Below are positions 1-7,231 of a stretch of DNA of 14,659 bases, piece after piece. This DNA comes from Deltaproteobacteria bacterium (GTDB lineage: Bacteria > Desulfobacterota > Syntrophia > Syntrophales > UBA2210), in the NCBI GenBank assembly GCA_019313735.1, contig JAFDAR010000005.1:1-14659 (forward strand), read 5' to 3'. The position numbers and the translations under genes were made by a program. Under the pieces are notes generated by a model, which was given only the letters and a program-made list of their open reading frames with translations, ran no database searches and was not told the DNA's origin. Position 1 is the stretch's first letter. Every line of letters starts with the position of its first letter.

Positions 1-1011
1 GTGTGCTGGGAGTAATCCGTTCTCTCGCATTTCAAGGACACGCCGCATTCCTCCTGACAGCCTGACGTCCCAGTCATCCAGACCAATGCGCAGGTCCGAA
101 ATTTGTCCCCTCGGATCACGCAGGCCCTTCACGAGAAAATCCAGCCTGTTTTTTGATTCACGCAGAGACACCCCCCCTGCATTTATCAATTGTGATTTCA
201 GGCTTCGGATTCTCTCGATCAAATCTTTTCTGTCTGGAACAACCAGCTCGGCGGCAGCGGAAGGGGTCGGTGCCCTGAGATCGGCCACGAAATCGGCGAT
301 GGTGAAGTCAATTTCATGGCCAACAGCCGATATAACAGGGGTATTCGAAGAGTAGATCGCTCGCGCGACCCTTTCGTCGTTGAAGCAGAACAGGTCCTCA
401 AGTGATCCACCCCCCCTGGTAACAATAATTACATCCACACCGATTGAGTTCAGATCCGATATGGCGTCACATATTTCCATGGGCGCTTCCGTCCCCTGCA
501 CGGACGCGGGGGAAATGGTGATATCAACGGATGGGAATCTCCTGCCTGTGATATTCAATATGTCTCTGACAGCCGCGCCTGAAGGGGATGTGACTATCCC
601 GATCTTGCCCGGCAGAAAAGGTATGTCTCTTTTGTGAGAAGGATCGAACAGACCCTCTTTTTCCAGACGCTCTTTGAGCTGTTCAAAGGCCATTTGAAGA
701 GCCCCAAGGCCCTTTGGCTCCGCGGTATCTATGATGAGCTGGTACTCACCCCTTGCTGGGTAGACATTCAGTCTTCCCCTGCAGACTATCTTCATTCCGT
801 CTTCAAGATCAAAACCTATCCTGCCCGCCGCGCTTTTGAAAGCAACCGCTCTTATCTGGCTGCTTTCGTCCTTGAGGGTGAAATACACATGGCCCGAGGC
901 GGGACGGCGAAGATTGGAAATCTCGCCTGTGACCCATATGACGTCAAAACCAGATTCCAAAAACCCTTTTATGGTTTCGGTCAGTTCTGTAACTGTAAGT
1001 ACAGTTTTCAT
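1..1011 (-). CDS. xseA: Exodeoxyribonuclease VII large subunit, N-terminal 337 residues (runs off window)
   Basis: XseA is the large, catalytic subunit of exonuclease VII, a cytoplasmic single-strand-specific nuclease that acts with XseB. I translated the minus strand by hand; the frame stays open to base 1, so the C-terminus (roughly 70-110 residues by family length) is missing. The N-terminal OB-fold shows GEISNLRRPASGHVYFTLKD near residues 25-45. The nuclease domain shows GKIGIVTSPSGAAVRDI, RGGGSLEDLFCFNDE and PVISAVGHEIDFTIADFVAD, followed by RAPTPSAAAELV; all are family hallmarks. The ATG at 1011 fits the start of the OB-fold but has a poor SD. An in-frame ATG-ATG at 1071/1068 would add 19-20 mostly Pro-rich residues and is a real alternative, since some family members carry about 10 extra residues here. 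The gene lies downstream of rpoD in the same direction. No xseB is visible; it could lie beyond the window. Confidence 0.95.
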   Translation of the reverse strand, partial: MKTVLTVTELTETIKGFLESGFDVIWVTGEISNLRRPASGHVYFTLKDESSQIRAVAFKSAAGRIGFDLEDGMKIVCRGRLNVYPARGEYQLIIDTAEPKGLGALQMAFEQLKERLEKEGLFDPSHKRDIPFLPGKIGIVTSPSGAAVRDILNITGRRFPSVDITISPASVQGTEAPMEICDAISDLNSIGVDVIIVTRGGGSLEDLFCFNDERVARAIYSSNTPVISAVGHEIDFTIADFVADLRAPTPSAAAELVVPDRKDLIERIRSLKSQLINAGGVSLRESKNRLDFLVKGLRDPRGQISDLRIGLDDWDVRLSGGMRRVLEMRENGLLPAH

Positions 1012-1088
1012 AAAAATTCCAAGTGGAACAGGACATGGAGGGGTAGGCTGTCTGCCTGGAGATGCCATCATAGAGATAGAAACAGTGG

Positions 1089-1122
1089 CTCCTTGCGATT
1101 GAACCCGCTTACGCAAAAGGAG
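1089..1122 (-). other. Hairpin in the rpoD-xseA spacer
   Basis: CTCCTTGCG (1089-1097) and CGCAAAAGGAG (1112-1122) pair as TTGCG/CGCAA plus CTCC/GGAG with a two-base bulge, around a 14-base loop. In the minus-strand transcript it lies between the rpoD stop and xseA and includes the only good GGAG upstream of the alternative xseA start at 1071. No U-run follows, so it is not a classical intrinsic terminator. It could be a processing or translation-control structure. Confidence 0.35.
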
Positions 1123-1143
1123 GATACGACATATCAGGGCCCG

Positions 1144-2904
1144 TTACTTAATTCCTCCCTTTATTTCCCTTCTCCGCGATGTTCCACGCATCTTTTTTAA
1201 CACGTTATTTTCGATCTCCATGGCTCGTTTTAATGTATCACTCATCTCCGCATCATTCCCTTCCAGAGTCAGTCCCGGATCTGCCTTTTCGCTGATTCCG
1301 AAGCGCATCCTCAGGACCTTTTCCTCTCTGGACGTCAGGGTGGACAATATCTTTCTGGTCTGCTCGGCGAGATCCATGCTCATGGTGGCATCGGAGGGGG
1401 ACATGATCTTTTTATCCTCTATAAAATCCCCGAGAGAGCTGTCTTCTTCCTCGCCTATAGGGGTCTCCAGAGATATCGGCTCCTTGGCAATCTTCAACAC
1501 CTTCCTCACTTTATCTAGAGGGAATTCCATTTTCGCCGCAACCTCGGCCGGAGTGGGCTCTTTACCCAGTTCCTGGACCAGATACCGCGAAGTTCTGATA
1601 AGTTTGTTTATGGTCTCAATCATATGAACCGGGATTCTTATTGTTCGTGCCTGATCCGCTATGGCCCTTGTGATGGCCTGTCGTATCCACCATGTCGCGT
1701 AGGTGGAAAACTTATATCCCCTCTGGTATTCAAACTTTTCAACAGCCTTCATCAGCCCTATATTCCCTTCCTGAATAAGGTCCAGGAATTGCAGGCCCCT
1801 GTTCGTGTACTTCTTGGCAATACTTACAACCAGCCTGAGATTCGCCTTTATCAATTTTCTTTTCGCCAGTTCTGCCTCCATTTCACCCCCTTTTATGGAA
1901 GTGATCACCGACTTCAGAGTCTCTCTGGACGCACCGATCTTTCCCGTTATCCTCTTCCTGTTATTACGGGCCTGCCGGATTGTCCTTTCGTACTCCACCA
2001 GTTTTTCAACCGGGATACCGCTCTCTTCGGAAACCTGTTCCTCTTCGCCATCTCTCATCCGGGAAAATATCTTATCCAGGGCGTTAAGTGACATTCCAGC
2101 TCGTTTCGTGCATGCTGTTATTTCCTGATCGCCCTTGTTAAGGTCGGCAACGGAATTCTTAAGTTCCAGAACCGTTGCATTTATACGCCTCTTATTGAAA
2201 TTTATATTCTTACAGAGTTTTATGATTTTTTTGAGATTCTTTTCCAGTTCCCTTTTTATCTTTACTTTCTCAAAATCATCCAACTCTTTCCTTCTTAATT
2301 CTGCCTTCAGCATAGCATTCCGCGCATCCAGCTTTGCCACCTTGGCGGCAAAGTTCTGCACCTTTTCCCGATATACATCCTCTTCAGTAAAACCATTTTC
2401 GTCTTCAAGATTAGTAACGACTGATTTTACCTTTATCTCGTTATTCCTGAGTTTGTCTCCTATATCCACAACCTTTTTTATAAAGATCGGCAGGCTGAAA
2501 AGGGTTTCCATGATCCTTTTTTCTCCCTTTTCAATCTTCTTTGCTATCTTTACTTCTTCCTCGCGACTAAGCAGAGACTCCATTCCCATTTCCCTCAGAT
2601 ACAGCTTCACAGGATCTCCGGTTTTACCCAGTGCAGCCAGAGGCAGTGGCAGTATTCCATTCTTTGCTTTTTCCGGCTCTTCCATGGCCTTGCTGTCTGG
2701 TTTATTAATAACCTTTCCATCCTTATCGACATCGGCAATATTGATATTTTTCTCATGTAAAAGCATAAATACATCGTCTATCTGCTCTGAAAATATAACG
2801 TCGGACGGAAGGGTATTATTGATATCATCATAAGTAAGAAACCCATTCTCCTCGCCCAGCGAAACAAGTTTGTTTACCTCATCCGACTTGATTATTTTTT
2901 TCAT
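1144..2904 (-). CDS. rpoD: RNA polymerase sigma-70-type factor RpoD with aberrant region 4.2
   Basis: Sigma factor of 586 residues; its place directly after dnaG marks it as the housekeeping sigma. Region 1.1-like residues 1-60 precede region 1.2 (97-130, DPVKLYLREMGMESLLSREE). A long charged non-conserved region runs to about 345. Region 2 (350-422) includes NLRLVVSIAKKYTNRGLQF and YKFSTYATWWIRQAITRAIA, the -10 binding and melting residues. Region 3 (423-500) has IRIPVHMIETINKL and the TPIGEEEDSSLGDFIED finger. Region 4.1 (515-537) reads TSREEKVLRMRFGI. Region 4.2 departs sharply: where the family has about TLEEVG..VTRERIRQIE, this protein has TLEGNDAEMSDTLKRAMEIE (residues 546-565), although the following basic helix is recognisable (VLKKMRGTSRRREI). 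The start overlaps the end of dnaG by 26 bases, which suggests translational coupling; AGAGAGGA lies about 10 bases upstream. Family identity is certain. Whether it acts as a normal primary sigma is open. Confidence 0.96.
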   Translation of the reverse strand: MKKIIKSDEVNKLVSLGEENGFLTYDDINNTLPSDVIFSEQIDDVFMLLHEKNINIADVDKDGKVINKPDSKAMEEPEKAKNGILPLPLAALGKTGDPVKLYLREMGMESLLSREEEVKIAKKIEKGEKRIMETLFSLPIFIKKVVDIGDKLRNNEIKVKSVVTNLEDENGFTEEDVYREKVQNFAAKVAKLDARNAMLKAELRRKELDDFEKVKIKRELEKNLKKIIKLCKNINFNKRRINATVLELKNSVADLNKGDQEITACTKRAGMSLNALDKIFSRMRDGEEEQVSEESGIPVEKLVEYERTIRQARNNRKRITGKIGASRETLKSVITSIKGGEMEAELAKRKLIKANLRLVVSIAKKYTNRGLQFLDLIQEGNIGLMKAVEKFEYQRGYKFSTYATWWIRQAITRAIADQARTIRIPVHMIETINKLIRTSRYLVQELGKEPTPAEVAAKMEFPLDKVRKVLKIAKEPISLETPIGEEEDSSLGDFIEDKKIMSPSDATMSMDLAEQTRKILSTLTSREEKVLRMRFGISEKADPGLTLEGNDAEMSDTLKRAMEIENNVLKKMRGTSRRREIKGGIK

Positions 2905-4663
2905 CTTCGAATAGTCCTCTCTCTTCTTTTGACAATCTATCCCTCTCCCGCAGCAGGCTGTCGCTCAACTCTCTGTCGTCTGTGTTCCGTGCCCTGATCA
3001 GTTCCTGCTTCAGCATATTGTGCCTGCCCCTGTACCATTTGTTCCTTATCTGTCTAACATTATCATTAAAGACCCTGCCGGCAACCTCTTTATCGAAGAA
3101 AGGGCACTCCATCATCAATTTCAAGAGTCTTTCCTTTACAGGACCATCTTCCAGGTCGCCAACCAGACCGATGGTGTCGTACACTCCTTCGGTTATTGTC
3201 TTTCCCAGTTTTCTCAATGTTTCTGAAGCGAAGCAATCCAATATACCATCCTGAACCACCACAGGAATTTTTTCGGGATATTCCATCATCATATAGATAA
3301 GGTTCAATTCCACCATGTCAACTTTTTTCGTCCTCTCTTCCGGAGACGCGGCTTTAGTTGCGGTTTTGTAGATAGCAGATGCCTTCCTTATCTTGTCCTT
3401 CAAAAGCTTCTGGTCAATGCCAAGTTTTTCAGATACTCTCTTTATGAACAGGTTTTTTTCAACCGGATCGCTTATAGTGCTTATAAAAGAGATCGACTCC
3501 CTGCTGACATCCAGGTTGTCTTCAAGTGTATCTCCGCTGCCCATCATTTTTTCTATATAGTAGTCCACCATCATCGGGGAATGGGCTATAATGTTCTCCA
3601 GGGACTCCGGACCAAATTTTTTCACATAGTCATCAGGATCATATCCTTCGGGGAGAACGACTACCCTGGCATGCATATTCTCCTCAAGAAACAGTTTCAG
3701 GCCGCGCTCTACCGCGTGTCTGCCCGCTTCATCGGGATCAAAGATAACGACAACATTCCGCGTGAATCGTCTGATCAGTTCGACCTGCTCCCTGGTCAGA
3801 GCGGTGCCCAGCGTTGCCACCACATTGTTCACTCCCGCACTCCGGAGGGAGAGAAGATCAACATATCCCTCCACAATTATAACGTAATCCTTATCGCGGA
3901 TGCTGTCTTTTGTCCGGTACATGCCATACAGGACCCTGCCCTTTGTATATACAGGAGACTCAGGCGAATTGAGGTATTTAGGCATATCGTCACCGAGAGC
4001 CCGTCCGCCAAAAGCAACAACCCTGCCGCTCAAATCTTCTATCGGAAAGATCAATCTCCCGCGAAACCGGTCATAGAATCTTCCATTATCTTTAGATATG
4101 ATAAGACCGGTTTTTTCGACAAGTCCGAGTGGAACCCTTTTGCCTTCAAAATGGTTGACAAGGTGGCCCCATCCCTCCGGGGAATAACCCAGGCGAAATT
4201 CTCCGGTTATAGCAGTCCCCATCTTTCTCCTGTCAAGATAATCACGAGCCACCCGGCCATTCTCAGAAGAAAGCTGCCCGGAAAACCAATCCGCCGCCAT
4301 CGCGTTTATTCTGCTCAGCTTTTCCTTCTCACTTGCGACTGTCCTTTCCGCACCGGTCATTTTTCTGACAGGTATCTCGATCCCCGCTTTGTTGGCCAGA
4401 TATCTTGCCGACTCGGCAAAACTCGCACCGTTTATCTTCATCAGAAAGGCAAAGATATCTCCACCCTCTCCACAGCCAAAGCAGTAAAATATCTGTTTTT
4501 CGGGATTAACGCTGAAGGACGGTGTCTTCTCTTTGTGAAATGGACAGAGACCGACAAAATTTCTGCCGGCCTTTTTCAGGGTAACATATTCGGAAACCAA
4601 ATCGACGATATTTACCCTGCTCTTTATTTCTCCTATCTTTTCCTGAGGTATATATCCCTTCAA
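2879..4663 (-). CDS. dnaG: DNA primase
   Basis: DnaG synthesises RNA primers at the replication fork, working with the replicative helicase. The 594-residue length is typical. The N-terminal CHC2 zinc-binding domain shows C40, H43, C61 and C64 (LCPFHKEKTPSFSV, then YCFGCGEGGD). The catalytic core contains RFRGRLIFPIED and FGGRAL. The TOPRIM domain has E265 in IIVEGYVDLLSL and the metal-binding D309 and D311 in VVIFDPDEAGRHA. The C-terminal helicase-interacting part (from about 430) is recognisable only by position. I accept the TTG start at 4663 because AGAGGT stands 9 bases before it and MKGYIPQEKIGEIKSRV is the usual primase N-terminus. It lies 32 bases after yqeY and overlaps rpoD by 26 bases, so yqeY-dnaG-rpoD is probably one transcription unit. 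Confidence 0.97.
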   Translation of the reverse strand: MKGYIPQEKIGEIKSRVNIVDLVSEYVTLKKAGRNFVGLCPFHKEKTPSFSVNPEKQIFYCFGCGEGGDIFAFLMKINGASFAESARYLANKAGIEIPVRKMTGAERTVASEKEKLSRINAMAADWFSGQLSSENGRVARDYLDRRKMGTAITGEFRLGYSPEGWGHLVNHFEGKRVPLGLVEKTGLIISKDNGRFYDRFRGRLIFPIEDLSGRVVAFGGRALGDDMPKYLNSPESPVYTKGRVLYGMYRTKDSIRDKDYVIIVEGYVDLLSLRSAGVNNVVATLGTALTREQVELIRRFTRNVVVIFDPDEAGRHAVERGLKLFLEENMHARVVVLPEGYDPDDYVKKFGPESLENIIAHSPMMVDYYIEKMMGSGDTLEDNLDVSRESISFISTISDPVEKNLFIKRVSEKLGIDQKLLKDKIRKASAIYKTATKAASPEERTKKVDMVELNLIYMMMEYPEKIPVVVQDGILDCFASETLRKLGKTITEGVYDTIGLVGDLEDGPVKERLLKLMMECPFFDKEVAGRVFNDNVRQIRNKWYRGRHNMLKQELIRARNTDDRELSDSLLRERDRLSKEERGLFEDEKNNQVG

Positions 4664-4695
4664 GCTGTTCTTACCTCTATGGATGAGCGCATTGC

Positions 4696-5139
4696 TCAGG
4701 CCAATTTCTCCTTAACCGCCTCGCCCACAGCCTTTCCATCGGCTTTTCCCGTTAGCCTGGGCATAAGAAGTTTCATAACCTTTCCCATGTCCCGGATGCT
4801 TGTAGCGCCGGCTTCATCTATGGCATTTTCAATCTCTGTTTTTATCTCTTCTTCCGACATCTGTTCCGGCATGAAGCCCTGGATTACCTCGATTTCCTTT
4901 TCTTCTTTTTCCGCAAGTTCCGGTCTCCCTCCATTCCTGAATTGCTCAACAGAGTCCTTTCTCTGCTTTATCATAGAGGACAACACCTGCAGGATTTCTT
5001 TCTCGCCAAACTGGTCCTTTAAATCTATCTCTCTGTTATGCAAGGTCGATTTGATCATGCGAAGCGCAGATAGCTTCGCCTTATCCTTATCTTTGGCAGC
5101 TTTGATCATTTCGCTCGACACACGCTCTCTTATATCCAT
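4696..5139 (-). CDS. yqeY: GatB/YqeY domain protein
   Basis: A small, mostly helical cytoplasmic protein of 147 residues of the YqeY family. It resembles the C-terminal tRNA-binding tail of the amidotransferase subunit GatB; the function of stand-alone members is not settled. Family signatures include IRERVSSEMIKAAKDKDK, LSALRMIKSTLHNREID, VLSSMIKQRKDSVEQFRNGG, IEVIQGFMPEQMSEEEI and MGKVMKLLMPRLTGKADG. A GTG at 5187 would add 16 residues. I prefer the ATG at 5139 because AAAGGT lies about 9 bases before it, the family normally begins there, and the GTG has no SD. It is the first gene of the likely yqeY-dnaG-rpoD unit and takes the position that rpsU has in enterobacteria; a link between YqeY and primase or sigma expression is only contextual. 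Confidence 0.9.
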   Translation of the reverse strand: MDIRERVSSEMIKAAKDKDKAKLSALRMIKSTLHNREIDLKDQFGEKEILQVLSSMIKQRKDSVEQFRNGGRPELAEKEEKEIEVIQGFMPEQMSEEEIKTEIENAIDEAGATSIRDMGKVMKLLMPRLTGKADGKAVGEAVKEKLA

Positions 5140-5173
5140 CTCATCTTTACCTTTCTCTTTTTCTGCAACGGGG

Positions 5174-5185
5174 GTGTCCGGACAC
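5174..5185. promoter_or_regulatory. 12-bp perfect palindrome upstream of yqeY
   Basis: GTGTCCGGACAC is a perfect palindrome in the 86-base spacer between the HIT gene and yqeY, about 35 bases before the yqeY ATG. It could be an operator for the yqeY-dnaG-rpoD unit. I do not recognise a known binding consensus, and the palindrome alone is weak evidence. Confidence 0.25.
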
Positions 5186-5225
5186 ACAAGTCATAATTTT
5201 TTCTCCACGCCTCCGAACATGAGTG

Positions 5226-5561
5226 CTATCCCATGTCATCGCTCAATTTCCTGCCTCCCAGAATATGGACATGGAGGTGAAAAATTACCTGGCCGCCATC
5301 TTCATTACAATTGATAACTGTCCTGAAACCTGTTTTGTCAATTCCCTTTATCCTTGCGACTTCCTGTACCGCTTTCATCATGTCCTCCATCACATCTTCC
5401 GATACATCCATAAGAGTTGCCACATGTATCTTAGGCACCGCAACAACATGAACAGGGGCTATCGGATTGACATCATCAAATGCCAGAACATTTTCGGATT
5501 CGTAAACAATGTTCGCGGGGATCTCTCTCCTTGCAATCTTGCAGAATATACAATTCTCCAT
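5226..5561 (-). CDS. HIT (histidine triad) family protein, HinT-like
   Basis: Cytoplasmic nucleotide hydrolase or transferase of the HinT branch, which typically cleaves adenosine 5'-phosphoramidates. The 111-residue length is normal. It begins MENCIFCKIARREIPANIVY with C4 and C7, a pair found in zinc-binding members. The triad is H95-L-H97-V-H99 in NEDGGQVIFHLHVHILGG, the family signature, with DDVNPIAPVHVVAVPK (29-44) upstream. AGGAGGA lies 7 bases before the ATG, a strong SD. The gene follows hisA on the same strand after a 160-base gap filled mostly by a short inverted-repeat element. Its physiological substrate cannot be read from the sequence. Confidence 0.94.
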   Translation of the reverse strand: MENCIFCKIARREIPANIVYESENVLAFDDVNPIAPVHVVAVPKIHVATLMDVSEDVMEDMMKAVQEVARIKGIDKTGFRTVINCNEDGGQVIFHLHVHILGGRKLSDDMG

Positions 5562-5575
5562 CCGATAATCCTCCT

Positions 5576-5719
5576 AGAGACCTTTGTATAACATCCCCTT
5601 TTGCCCAATTTCTGCGTCAGTCTCAAATTTTAATCCTCGAAATATCCAATATATTCCTGTGGTTAAAATTTTCACCTTCCTTGAACTTGAACAAAACTGA
5701 ACATTCTTCAAAGGTCTCT
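5576..5719. repeat. 144-bp MITE-like element with 11-bp perfect terminal inverted repeats
   Basis: AGAGACCTTTG at 5576-5586 and its exact reverse complement CAAAGGTCTCT at 5709-5719 bound a 144-bp, AT-rich non-coding stretch. Just outside lie TCCTCCT (5569-5575) and TCCTACT (5720-5726), a 6 of 7 match that could be a target-site duplication. Inside is a second inverted pair, AAATTTTAATCC (5625-5636) with GGTTAAAATTTT (5661-5672, one-base bulge), and a direct TTGAAC repeat at about 5681-5692. It sits between the hisA stop and the HIT SD. The structure is seen directly; that it is mobile or multicopy is inference. It could also fold as an intercistronic RNA structure. Confidence 0.55.
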
Positions 5720-5721
5720 TC

Positions 5722-6453
5722 CTACTCAAACTCGGAAACTCTGGCAATAGCTTCTTCCAGTTTCAGTGCCCCGGTGTAAAGGGCCTTTCCTGTAATTACA
5801 CCCATTATTCCGGAAACAGCCACTTCAAGCAGTCTGTCAATGTCATGGATATCCGCGACGCCACCGGAGGCAATTATCGGTGTATCCACAGACTCCGCGA
5901 GCATCTTCGTGGATTCTATGTTCACACCTGACTCCATACCATCTCTTTTTATATCGGTATATATAACAGAGTTCAGCCCGCATTCCTCATACCCTGAGGC
6001 AAGTTCGACAGGAGACTGATCGGTGCTTTCAGTCCATCCCTCAACCGCGACCCTGCCGTCACGCGCGTCAATGGCAAGAATAATGTGCCCCCTGTAATTA
6101 GCGCACGCATCGAGAACAAATTTTCTATCCTTCAGGGCGACTGTTCCCAGTATGACATAATTAACGCCCATATTTATATAATTATCAACGGTTTTCATAT
6201 CTCTTATCCCGCCACCCACCTGCAGGGTGACATCCACCGCGCGGGCAAGTTCCCTGATAACGTTCATGTTCCGGGGTGATCCGTCACGAGAACCGTCAAG
6301 ATCAACCACATGAATGCGCTTCGCTCCCTTTTCCTGCCATTTTGCGGCGATATCTGCGGGATGATCCGAATAAACGGTAGACAGGTTAAAATCACCCTGA
6401 AGAAGGCGCACACACTTGCCGTCTTTCAAGTCTATAGCAGGTATTATGAGCAA
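5722..6453 (-). CDS. hisA: ProFAR isomerase (phosphoribosylformimino-5-aminoimidazole carboxamide ribotide isomerase)
   Basis: Fourth step of histidine biosynthesis: an Amadori rearrangement on a (beta/alpha)8 barrel in the cytoplasm. At 243 residues it has normal length. The general base D8 is in MLIIPAIDLKDGKCVRL and the second catalytic aspartate D129 is in ILAIDARDGRVAVEGW. Phosphate-binding glycines are in LQVGGGIRD (77-85) and in PIIASGGVAD near the C-terminus. YTDIKRDGMESG distinguishes HisA from HisF. The start is TTG at 6453, immediately after the TAA of the preceding lipoprotein gene, with AAGGGAG of that gene serving as SD 8 bases away, so translation of the two is probably coupled. 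HisF, which uses the HisA product, is not next to it. Confidence 0.96.
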   Translation of the reverse strand: MLIIPAIDLKDGKCVRLLQGDFNLSTVYSDHPADIAAKWQEKGAKRIHVVDLDGSRDGSPRNMNVIRELARAVDVTLQVGGGIRDMKTVDNYINMGVNYVILGTVALKDRKFVLDACANYRGHIILAIDARDGRVAVEGWTESTDQSPVELASGYEECGLNSVIYTDIKRDGMESGVNIESTKMLAESVDTPIIASGGVADIHDIDRLLEVAVSGIMGVITGKALYTGALKLEEAIARVSEFE

Positions 6454-7161
6454 TTATGAATCTCCCTTCAAGTTCGGGAAGTCCTTTAAGATTTCTTTGA
6501 TACCCTCCTGTGACAATTCTTCAGCGGTAACCCATTTCCCCCCGCCCTTTATAAAGGGTAAGATATTAAGGATATTTTCCATCAATGAGCTCTGGCTCTT
6601 GTCAAATACGCCCTTCCATACCGATCCGCCATCTTTAACCCTGATAAGATGCACACAGAAAGTCACCGAAGCTGGTTTCTCCACGGAATAATCAAAACCC
6701 TTCCTCTCCATATAATAAAAGAGGTATCCCGCAATAATCCCATCCGCCCCGACCTCTTTCCCAACCTCTGTCAATATCTCCAGGGGAGATTTTCCGAACG
6801 AAGTGGAGGAGACCCTCTTGTAAACACTATCCACATACCCGGACGGTATCAGGGAATATTGTTCGGAAGATTCAATCTCTTTCAGAAAAAATTCTTCTAT
6901 CTTCCTCTCAGGGTTTCCCGCAAAGTTGCATGTTCTGAAAGTCGTTCCACAAACAGGACACCGGACAACCCTGGTATCAGGGTTGTCCGAAGTTATCGCC
7001 TGAAAGGGGACAACCGCGATCTTCTTTAAACCGGAGACAGCTTTCCGGTGGAGGGTGTCTGCTCCGCCGGTATTTTTAGAGACGCATCCGGTAAGCAGCG
7101 CCACAGATATCGCTCCGCAGAGAAGAAGCCGAAAAAAATAAAAGGGAAGGTGCTTTTTCAT
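6454..7161 (-). CDS. Predicted lipoprotein with Cys cluster, inside the his cluster
   Basis: A 235-residue protein I cannot name. Residues 1-26 form a lipoprotein signal: positive start, hydrophobic FFRLLLCGAISVALL, lipobox LLTGC with C26 as the lipidation site. The mature part begins with a low-complexity linker, then KKIAVVPFQ (46-54), an opening strand typical of CsgG/LpoB-like periplasmic alpha/beta domains. Next comes a knuckle-like C68-P-V-C71 with C78, then amphipathic EEFFLKEIE. VGKEVGADGIIAGYLFYY (133-150) and VTFCVHLIRVKDGGSVWKGVF follow, again in the style of that fold. It lies between hisB (70 bases upstream, with a GAAACT/AGTTTC hairpin at 7210-7231) and hisA (contiguous, SD supplied from its 3' end). 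The position suggests co-transcription with his genes, not a role in histidine synthesis. Confidence 0.8.
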   Translation of the reverse strand: MKKHLPFYFFRLLLCGAISVALLTGCVSKNTGGADTLHRKAVSGLKKIAVVPFQAITSDNPDTRVVRCPVCGTTFRTCNFAGNPERKIEEFFLKEIESSEQYSLIPSGYVDSVYKRVSSTSFGKSPLEILTEVGKEVGADGIIAGYLFYYMERKGFDYSVEKPASVTFCVHLIRVKDGGSVWKGVFDKSQSSLMENILNILPFIKGGGKWVTAEELSQEGIKEILKDFPNLKGDS

Positions 7162-7231
7162 GATTATTCTCTTTCTTCATGTTCTCGGATGGATGTGCGC
7201 TTGCGCTATGAAACTGTCTCAGGATAGTTTC

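Noticed and set aside
1095..1112. tRNA T-arm-like GCGGGTTCAATCGC on the minus strand between rpoD and xseA
   Set aside because: The five bases before TTCAATC are not complemented after it, and no acceptor or anticodon arm could be found.
634..1200. 188-codon plus-strand frame opposite xseA
   Set aside because: The minus strand encodes clear XseA motifs across it; the plus-strand translation resembles no protein family.
1144..1275. Frameshift or premature stop as the cause of the odd rpoD C-terminus
   Set aside because: Both other minus-strand frames hit stops or give non-canonical sequence here, and the helix downstream of the changed segment is still in the correct frame and register. A point-by-point divergence is more likely, though read-level confirmation was not possible.
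4664..5226. A missing rpsU between the HIT gene and dnaG
   Set aside because: The spacers are only 86 and 32 bases, so rpsU is simply not encoded here; absence from this locus is not evidence of loss.
3581..5314. 577-codon open frame on the plus strand, antisense to dnaG and yqeY
   Set aside because: It is the mirror of two certain genes, has no recognisable domain or SD, and its composition is that of a reverse-complement shadow.
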